From contig CAMVDV010000008.1 in NCBI GenBank assembly GCA_947166305.1, positions 20,462 through 84,461 on the forward strand: a DNA stretch of 64,000 bases, read 5' to 3'. The stretch's first letter is position 1, and every line of letters starts with the position of its first letter. Both the position numbers and the translations under genes were made by a program. Under the pieces are notes generated by a model. That model worked only from the letters and a program-made list of their open reading frames with translations, had not been told where the DNA came from and made no database searches. Of the stretch, positions 58,172-64,000 are shown in pieces. The DNA comes from an uncultured Prevotellaceae bacterium (GTDB lineage: Bacteria; Bacteroidota; Bacteroidia; Bacteroidales; Bacteroidaceae).

Positions 58172-58290
58172 TTGTTCTGTCGGATTTGCAATCCGACAGC
58201 ATTTAATATCAGCATTTGCAATGCGAAACTCTTTTATCGGGATTATAAATCCCTATATTCGATACGGTCGGATTGCAAATCCGACCGAAC
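58172..58290. repeat. Array of about 30-bp-spaced palindromes (GGATTTGCAATCC family)
   Basis: GTCGGATTTGCAATCCGAC, GCATTTGCAATGC, GGGATTATAAATCCC, CGGTCGGATTGCAAATCCGACCG; centres about 58188, 58218, 58246, 58276. Confidence 0.85.
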
Positions 58291-58302
58291 GCAAGCCAGG
58301 CT

Positions 58303-58686
58303 TCATACTTCTGTCTTCACCAAGTCGAGCAGTTCCTTCACCTGCTGGGGCGAGAGGTTTTCCTCCTGGACGAAATAGCAAAGCATGGACTTCAAGCTGC
58401 CGCCGAAGAAGTCGCGTTTCACCCCTTGCATCGTGCGGCGGGTGTATTCGGCGCGTGTGACGAGCGGCACGTAGCGGTGCGTCTTGCCCTGACCCTCCAC
58501 TTTGTAGTAGTCGAGGAAGCCCTTCTCGTAGAGCACTTTCAGGTAGGTGGCGACGGTGGTGTAGGCAGGTTTCGGTTCCTTGTAGCGTTCGATGATGTCC
58601 CACGCACAAGCCGCTCCGTCGATGTCCCACAGGATGTTCATCACTTCAAACTCAACCTTGGTGAGCGATTCAGTCTTGCGTTTCAT
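58303..58686 (-). CDS. BlaI/MecI/CopY family transcriptional repressor
   Basis: LTKVEFEVMNILWDIDGAACAWDIIERYKEPKPAYTTVATYLKVLYEKGFLDYYKVEGQGKTHRYVPLVTRAEYTR; paired with the BlaR1-like gene. Confidence 0.93.
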   Translation of the reverse strand: MKRKTESLTKVEFEVMNILWDIDGAACAWDIIERYKEPKPAYTTVATYLKVLYEKGFLDYYKVEGQGKTHRYVPLVTRAEYTRRTMQGVKRDFFGGSLKSMLCYFVQEENLSPQQVKELLDLVKTEV

Positions 58687-58820
58687 ATAGTTCCGTTTGT
58701 TGGTTTCCGAAGGCAAAGTAAGGAAGTCCCGACGTATCTCGCAAGGTTTAGATATCGAAAACTTTCGAGAATGAGGCAGATTTAACGTTTATTCGTAGTA
58801 ATTGAACTTTTATTTTTAGT

Positions 58821-58945
58821 AATGCGGCAAGCGGGGCTGAAAAACGCCGCCTGCGACGATGGCAATCTTCGCGTGCGGAAACACCAATCGTCGCACGCGA
58901 AAATGCCCATCGTCGCAGGCGAAAATTCAGACCATCGCGTTCAGA
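58821..58945. repeat. 22-bp-period repeat array G (6 units)
   Basis: Aligned cores GCAAGCG 58827, GCCTGCG 58849, GCGTGCG 58871, GCACGCG 58893, GCAGGCG 58915, GCGTTCA 58937: exactly 22 bp apart, pattern GCNNGCG. Confidence 0.92.
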
Positions 58946-58971
58946 AACGCAATCGGCTCAGGCAGAGATGC

Positions 58972-61428
58972 TTATTTCAGCTTGGTGGTGATGACGTTGA
59001 CGCTGAAGGGCGCGACATGGAAGGTGAGCCGTCGGCCGGAATCCTCCACGCTGATTTTTGCCGGACGGGGCACGATGTTGTCGGGGAACTGCATGGTGTT
59101 CTCGTCGTCACCCGTCATGCCTGCCAGCCTGACCAGTTCGGATGTTTCGGCCGAGCCGTTCATGAGCTCGATGCTTCCCGTGGTGCCCGCGTCGCAGAGG
59201 TTTACGATCTTGGTGTAGAGCGTGTTCGACTTCTCGTCGAGCGTGCTGTTCTGATAGACGCCATGCAGTTTGGCAGACTTCTTCCTGCCCTTATAGACCT
59301 GCTTTCCATCCACGAAGGCAGTGATGTCCTTGCCGTCCACATCGACGCGGATGTCGTACCAACGACCCGTTTCATAGCGGTCGGCCTGTGCGCCGTCCAG
59401 TTTGTTCCGGCCGCCCTCAGAGGTGGTCTCCACAGAAGTTTGCGTGTTGCCCCACCCGCCCAGGTTGAGCCAGTCGAAGTTCTTCTCGTCCACATAGTTG
59501 AAGACCAGCATGAAGCCCTCGGCGCCGCCGTCTTTCCGGGCCTGCACCTTGTAGGTGAATCGGCGCGCACTCACCCTTTCGGGGCAGACGTACATGCACT
59601 CCTCGGCATCGCTCTTCTGGCTGAGCAAGCCGTCGGCTGCCGTCCATTGCCCCTGATTTCTGGGCCTCGAGTTGCCGCTCTTCCAGTTCCCGAAGTCCGA
59701 GAGAGGCACTTCTGCGCCCTCCACGATGAGCTGCGGATGGCGATATGTGGCCTGCGTCTTCCACGTTGCCACGCCGATGCCTGTGGGCACGACGGCCACG
59801 TCGTCCGTCTGCGGGATGTTCCAAGACAGCTCGCTCCTGACGAGTCGGTTGCCGATGTGGCTTGGGAAGAGCTGCTGCACCCAGTAGCTGGGCGTGCCGA
59901 ACGACCTGCTGCTGTTGAACCTTATCATGTCGGGGCGCCACTGGATGGCGTTCTCGTTGACAAAGATAGGCGCGTAGCTGCTCATGCGGACGATGTCGGC
60001 GTTGTTCTCCATGCCCAGCATGAAGACGGCTTCGCCCATGGCAGCATTCATGTTGCCGGTAGTGCCGTAGCCCTGTGTCACAGCATATTCGCCCGGATAA
60101 ATAATGGGTCCTCGGCGGTCGTAGCCGTCGAAACGATGGAACTGGCTGACAAACCACTGGGGATTTCGGTAGTAGTGTTCATCGACGATGTCAACGGGGT
60201 GGCTGTTCCTCCAGCGGGGCGTGTCCGTTCCCCACGACTCAACATTGCCGATGCACTGCACCTCGGGGAACTTCGCCTTGATGGCATCGTAGAACATCCG
60301 ATAGCGTTCCGGGTAATGGTCGCTCTGGTCGGAGTTGTCCTCCATGTGCCAGTTGTAGTTCTCGTTGCCAATCTCGATGTATGCGATGTTGAAGGGTTCG
60401 GGATGTCCATTCTCGGCGCGCATCCTGCCGTAGTGTGAGGTGACGGGTCCGTTGGCGTACTCCAAAGCCCCGAGGCACTCGTCGATCCACGGCTGCAGGC
60501 TGTCGAGAGGCGTACAGCCCCCGTGCCAGATGCCGATGTTCACCACGTAGAGAGGCTTGGCACCCAAGTCCTCGGCAAGTTGCAAGAACTCGTGGAAGCC
60601 CAATCCATCCGTGGTGGGATAGCCCCAGTTGGCATTCATGTGACCCGGTCTCTGCTCGATGGGACCCACGGTACGCTCCCAGTGATAGGCATTCTCGGGC
60701 TTGATGTTGCCCTCCACATAGCACCCTCCGGGGAAACGCATGAAGGCAGGATGCAAGGCTTCGAGCTTCTCGGCCAGGTCTATACGACACCCATTCTCGC
60801 GTCCCTTAAAGGTGGGCGGGAAGAGGCTCACCACGTCGAGGAGCACCTCACAAGGCTTCCCGAACTCCAGACGGAAAGCTGCCTGCGGATCGGAGGCTTC
60901 GGGGACGATGATTGCCTCCAGCTTCTGCCAGCCTTTCTTCAGTTTCTGATTGACGACGGCCTGCCCCAACACCCGGCCTTCCCTGCTGGTCAGCAAGGCT
61001 TTGACAGCGCCCGGAGTTCCCTTCATGGGCTTTATCCAGAACGAAAGTCTGTACTGCGTGCCTTGCACAGCATTGATGCCCCAGAAGCCTTCGTTGCAGA
61101 TGCCGCCGCCTTCTGCCGTGGTCACGACCTTCAGCGCATGGCCTTGCTTCTCGTTCAGCAAGTCCTCGGTGGCAAGACTGATGGTGCTGCCGTCCGCTTT
61201 CCAATGGACAGGACGCGTCGCGTCGTGCTCAAACGAGCGGTTTCTTATCAGCTCGGCATAGAGTCCACCGTCTGAAGCGAAGTTGATGTCCTCGTAGAAG
61301 ATGCCGTAGAGCGTTGGGCTGATTTCGATGCCCTTCTCGGCCACATCCACTTTGATGTTGACCTGTGCATTGGCACACAGTCCGATGCCTGCCATCAGGC
61401 AAGGGAGGAAAGTCTTTCTCATGTTCAT
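58972..61428 (-). CDS. Alpha-L-arabinofuranosidase (GH51)
   Basis: IEISPTLYGIFYEDINFASDGGLYAELIRNRSFE, FMRFPGGCYVEGN, YIEIGNENYN, VDEHYYRNPQWF. Confidence 0.93.
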   Translation of the reverse strand: MNMRKTFLPCLMAGIGLCANAQVNIKVDVAEKGIEISPTLYGIFYEDINFASDGGLYAELIRNRSFEHDATRPVHWKADGSTISLATEDLLNEKQGHALKVVTTAEGGGICNEGFWGINAVQGTQYRLSFWIKPMKGTPGAVKALLTSREGRVLGQAVVNQKLKKGWQKLEAIIVPEASDPQAAFRLEFGKPCEVLLDVVSLFPPTFKGRENGCRIDLAEKLEALHPAFMRFPGGCYVEGNIKPENAYHWERTVGPIEQRPGHMNANWGYPTTDGLGFHEFLQLAEDLGAKPLYVVNIGIWHGGCTPLDSLQPWIDECLGALEYANGPVTSHYGRMRAENGHPEPFNIAYIEIGNENYNWHMEDNSDQSDHYPERYRMFYDAIKAKFPEVQCIGNVESWGTDTPRWRNSHPVDIVDEHYYRNPQWFVSQFHRFDGYDRRGPIIYPGEYAVTQGYGTTGNMNAAMGEAVFMLGMENNADIVRMSSYAPIFVNENAIQWRPDMIRFNSSRSFGTPSYWVQQLFPSHIGNRLVRSELSWNIPQTDDVAVVPTGIGVATWKTQATYRHPQLIVEGAEVPLSDFGNWKSGNSRPRNQGQWTAADGLLSQKSDAEECMYVCPERVSARRFTYKVQARKDGGAEGFMLVFNYVDEKNFDWLNLGGWGNTQTSVETTSEGGRNKLDGAQADRYETGRWYDIRVDVDGKDITAFVDGKQVYKGRKKSAKLHGVYQNSTLDEKSNTLYTKIVNLCDAGTTGSIELMNGSAETSELVRLAGMTGDDENTMQFPDNIVPRPAKISVEDSGRRLTFHVAPFSVNVITTKLK

Positions 61429-61618
61429 GTCCTTATAGTTGTTAGTGCTTGAATGTTGATTCTCATTAGTTTAACCCTGTGTTAGAAACAGCAGTGCCGC
61501 CGTCGTCGGCTGCAGGCAGTGGGTGATTCTCAGCCTTAGCCTCTCTGCATTTATCATTGCCACCTTCCTCCCCTCTCCCTGAAAGAGAACCGATGCAAGA
61601 CTTTTGCCATTTCCTCCG

Positions 61619-61626
61619 CAAAAGTA
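61619..61626 (-). promoter_or_regulatory. Candidate -7 box (TACTTTTG) upstream of the GH51 gene
   Basis: cgCAAAAGTAaaaaataat on plus. Confidence 0.45.
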
Positions 61627-61677
61627 AAAAATAATTTCCTCATCTGCAAGGGATAAGCGAGAAAAAGACAGGAGGCA

Positions 61678-61809
61678 TCGAACTAACGCAGTTTAGTCGG
61701 CCAACTAACCACGTTTAATTTGATAACTAACCACGTTTAGCCGGCCAACTAACCACGTCGTTTTCTGAAACCAAACGTGTTTCGCAGTCGCCAAGTAGGG
61801 ACGTGCCGT
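61678..61809. repeat. 22-bp-period repeat array K (5-6 units, AACTAACCACGTTTA core)
   Basis: AACTAA at 61681, 61703, 61725, 61747 and AACCAA at 61769 (spacing 22); followed by GGGACGTGCCGTGGCGCGTCC. Confidence 0.85.
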
Positions 61810-62058
61810 GGCGCGTCCGCAACAACAAACAGAGAGAAACGAAAAATACGAATCAATTATATAAATGTGATATTATCCCGTCGAATACTTTTGTCGTAAT
61901 CTTTTTTGTCAGTGCTCCTGCCACCCATCGCCCCCGTACATCTTGCCGCATTCTTGCGAGCAACAGATGAGATAACTTGTTCCGCAACGTAGGCATGGAG
62001 GGTGACTACTGGACAAGCTCTGTTTATTCTGCCGACACAAACAGAGAATAGTGCAACA

Positions 62059-62107
62059 AACAAAAAAACGCAACGAGCTTGGTTATCAGACCAGGCTCGC
62101 TGCGTTT
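62059..62107 (-). terminator. Rho-independent terminator 3' of galM
   Basis: Minus strand: AACGCAGCGAGCCTGGTCTGATAACCAAGCTCGTTGCGTTTTTTTG; long GC-rich stem followed by a T run. Confidence 0.8.
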
Positions 62108-62172
62108 CTTATATATTATGCGGCGCTTCTATGTTTCTGTGCGGCGCCAATACATAATATATATGGTGTGTG

Positions 62173-63345
62173 TTACTTCGTGCTGAACTTATAGATGGTT
62201 GTGGTCTGGTACTTTTCTCCGGGACGGAGGGTTGTGCTGGGCCATTCGGGATGGTTGGGGCTGTCGGGATAGTGCTGTGTCTCGAAGCAGAAGGCACTGC
62301 GACGAGGATACTTCACGCCTTTCTTTCCGACGAAACTGCCGTCGAGGAAGTTGCCTGCATAGAACTGTACGCCGGGTTGGTCAGTGTACATTGCCATCTC
62401 GATGCCGGTGTTCGGGTCGAAGAGCGTGGCAAAGGACTTGGTGATGTCGCCTTTGTTGTTGAGAATCCAGTTGTGGTCGTAGCCATGTCCGTTCTTAATC
62501 TGCTGGTTGCTCTCGTCGTCGATGCGCTCGCCGATGGCTGTGGGAGTGCGGAAGTCGAAGGGTGTGCCTTCCACGCTGAGCACTTCGCCTGTGACGGCAA
62601 CGTCGGCATCGACGGCGGTGAACTGGTCGGCATCGAGCCAGAGCACTTCGTCGAGGCAATCCTTCGAGCCGTTGCCGCTGAGGTTGAAGTAGCAGTGGTT
62701 GGTGAGGTTGAGGACTGTGGCCTTGTCGGTTGTGGCTTGATAGGAGATTTGCAGTGCGTTGTCGTCGGAGAGCGTGTACGTCACCTTCACCTCAAGGTTG
62801 CCGGGATAGCCATCCTCGCCGTCGGCACTGAAAGTGGTGAACTCTATGTTCTGTCCGTCGATTTGATTGGCCTGCCAGATGCGGTTGTGGAAGGCGATGG
62901 GGCCACCGCCATGCAGGCTGTTGGGACCGTTGTTGATGGGGAGCTGGTAGTTCTCGCCGTCAATGGAGAACTGGCCTTTGGCGATGCGGTTGCCGTAGCG
63001 ACCGATGAGGGCTCCGAAGTTGCAGCCTTCTGCGCCGTACTTCTCGTAGTCAGCGATGTTGTCATGTCCGAGGCAGACATCGGTCATGTTGCCGTCCTTG
63101 TCGGGGACCATGATGCTGACGATGCGTCCGCCGAAGTTCGTGAAGCACACTTCCATGCCTTTTCCGTTGGTGAGGATGTAGAGTGCCGTGGAGTCGCTGG
63201 CAAAGTCGTCGGGGTTGAGCCCGGAGAGGGTCAGGGCTGTCGTGCTGTCGGTGCCTTCGGTGTTCGTGGCCGTCTTGCTTCCGCAAGCAGTCATGCAGAG
63301 TCCTGCTGCTGCGAGAGCAAGACCGAGATAAAGATTCTTCTTCAT
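62173..63345 (-). CDS. galM: Aldose 1-epimerase (mutarotase), lipoprotein
   Basis: Lipobox MTACGS; FTNFGGRIVSIMVPDKDGNMTDVCLG, GRYGNRIAKGQFSIDG, HGGGPIAFHNRIW, LTNHCYFNLSG. Confidence 0.95.
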   Translation of the reverse strand: MKKNLYLGLALAAAGLCMTACGSKTATNTEGTDSTTALTLSGLNPDDFASDSTALYILTNGKGMEVCFTNFGGRIVSIMVPDKDGNMTDVCLGHDNIADYEKYGAEGCNFGALIGRYGNRIAKGQFSIDGENYQLPINNGPNSLHGGGPIAFHNRIWQANQIDGQNIEFTTFSADGEDGYPGNLEVKVTYTLSDDNALQISYQATTDKATVLNLTNHCYFNLSGNGSKDCLDEVLWLDADQFTAVDADVAVTGEVLSVEGTPFDFRTPTAIGERIDDESNQQIKNGHGYDHNWILNNKGDITKSFATLFDPNTGIEMAMYTDQPGVQFYAGNFLDGSFVGKKGVKYPRRSAFCFETQHYPDSPNHPEWPSTTLRPGEKYQTTTIYKFSTK

Positions 63346-63462
63346 GCTTTTTAGTTTGATTAAGGGTTATACATAATGTACATTTTGCTGCAAAATTACA
63401 ATTATACCTGCAAAAAAGCAAAAGATTTGACGCTTTTTGTTGCTTTGTATTAGTATAATTGC

Positions 63463-63470
63463 TATCTTTG
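63463..63470 (+). promoter_or_regulatory. Bacteroidota-type -7 box TATCTTTG
   Basis: ttgcTATCTTTGcgagg with upstream TTTG; 24 nt before the ATG at 63494. Confidence 0.7.
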
Positions 63471-63493
63471 CGAGGAAATATGGATAAAAAGAT

Positions 63494-64000
63494 ATGAGAC
63501 AATTCTCCAAAACTATCAATCTTTTGCTTGCGGCCGCCTGCATGGTGAGCCTCTGGAACTGCACTGAGGACGTCGATACCTCGGCGCGCTATGTTTTTAA
63601 GGAAGAGACTATCCTGGGCTATCTTGAGAAACATCCTGCCTACAGCAGTTATGTTGACATCTTGCGGCAGGTGAATATCAGCCGCATCAGCGACTCGAAG
63701 GTGAGCCAGCTGCTGAGTGCGCGCGGTGTCTACACGGTGTTCGCGCCTAACAACGAGGCAATTCAGCAATATCTGGAGGAGCTTGTGGCAGATGGGCTCA
63801 TCACGGAGCCTTCGTGGGACGCTTTTCCCAACGAACACAAGCGCGACTCCATCCGAAAGGTCATCGTCTACAACAGCATCATCGACGGTGGCGACGAGAC
63901 GAACTCGTTCTTCTACACCTCACAGTTCCCCGAGAACAACGACGAGTTCATCCTCGGCACGCTCAACGACAAGAAGCTGACGGTGAGAAAGCCTGCCAAC
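63494..64000 (+). CDS. Fasciclin domain lipoprotein (partial, runs off the window)
   Basis: MRQFSKTINLLLAAACMVSLWNCTEDVDTSARYVFKEETILGYLEKHPAYSSYVDILRQVNISRI...GVYTVFAPNNEAIQQYL; FAS1-like; open at the window edge (omitted from the ORF track). Confidence 0.8.
   Translation, partial: MRQFSKTINLLLAAACMVSLWNCTEDVDTSARYVFKEETILGYLEKHPAYSSYVDILRQVNISRISDSKVSQLLSARGVYTVFAPNNEAIQQYLEELVADGLITEPSWDAFPNEHKRDSIRKVIVYNSIIDGGDETNSFFYTSQFPENNDEFILGTLNDKKLTVRKPAN

Noticed and set aside
58172-58378. 68-aa plus-strand ORF MFCRICNPTAFNISICNAK...
   Set aside because: Encoded by the palindromic repeat array; a repeat-derived spurious ORF.

Overview
This 64-kb Bacteroidota (Prevotella-like) chromosomal window is densely coding. 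I see no rRNA or tRNA genes, no prophage and no classical CRISPR array. Gene content includes: an RND efflux operon; fucO-like ADH; a receiver/PPDK_N fusion; an AGCS symporter; GH89, GH3 and GH51 enzymes; argH; pyrE; a metallophosphoesterase; an AT-rich patch with an hsdM remnant; a GT2-DUF4922-SpoIID fusion; UvrD/PcrA; a response regulator with a double-module histidine kinase; a complete bat/moxR (aerotolerance-type) operon with a BatB-BatC fusion; three HU-like proteins around rimO/ftsY; GPx; BlaR1/BlaI; galM; and a partial fasciclin protein. The most unusual signal is in the repeats. (1) At least 11 intergenic arrays of diverged units are spaced almost exactly 22 bp apart (two helical turns). 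Many units centre on a GCNNGC dyad, and unit orientation can flip without losing phase. Most arrays lie just 3' of a stop codon. (2) C/T-rich palindromic REP/REPIN-like elements lie between genes and also in frame inside several conserved proteins. One inverted pair brackets a DUF559 endonuclease gene inside the bat operon, resembling a nuclease-associated REP transposition unit. (3) Many genes carry locus-specific 7-10 bp direct repeats in their 5' leaders. All calls come from reading the sequence and from family knowledge; no database search was run.
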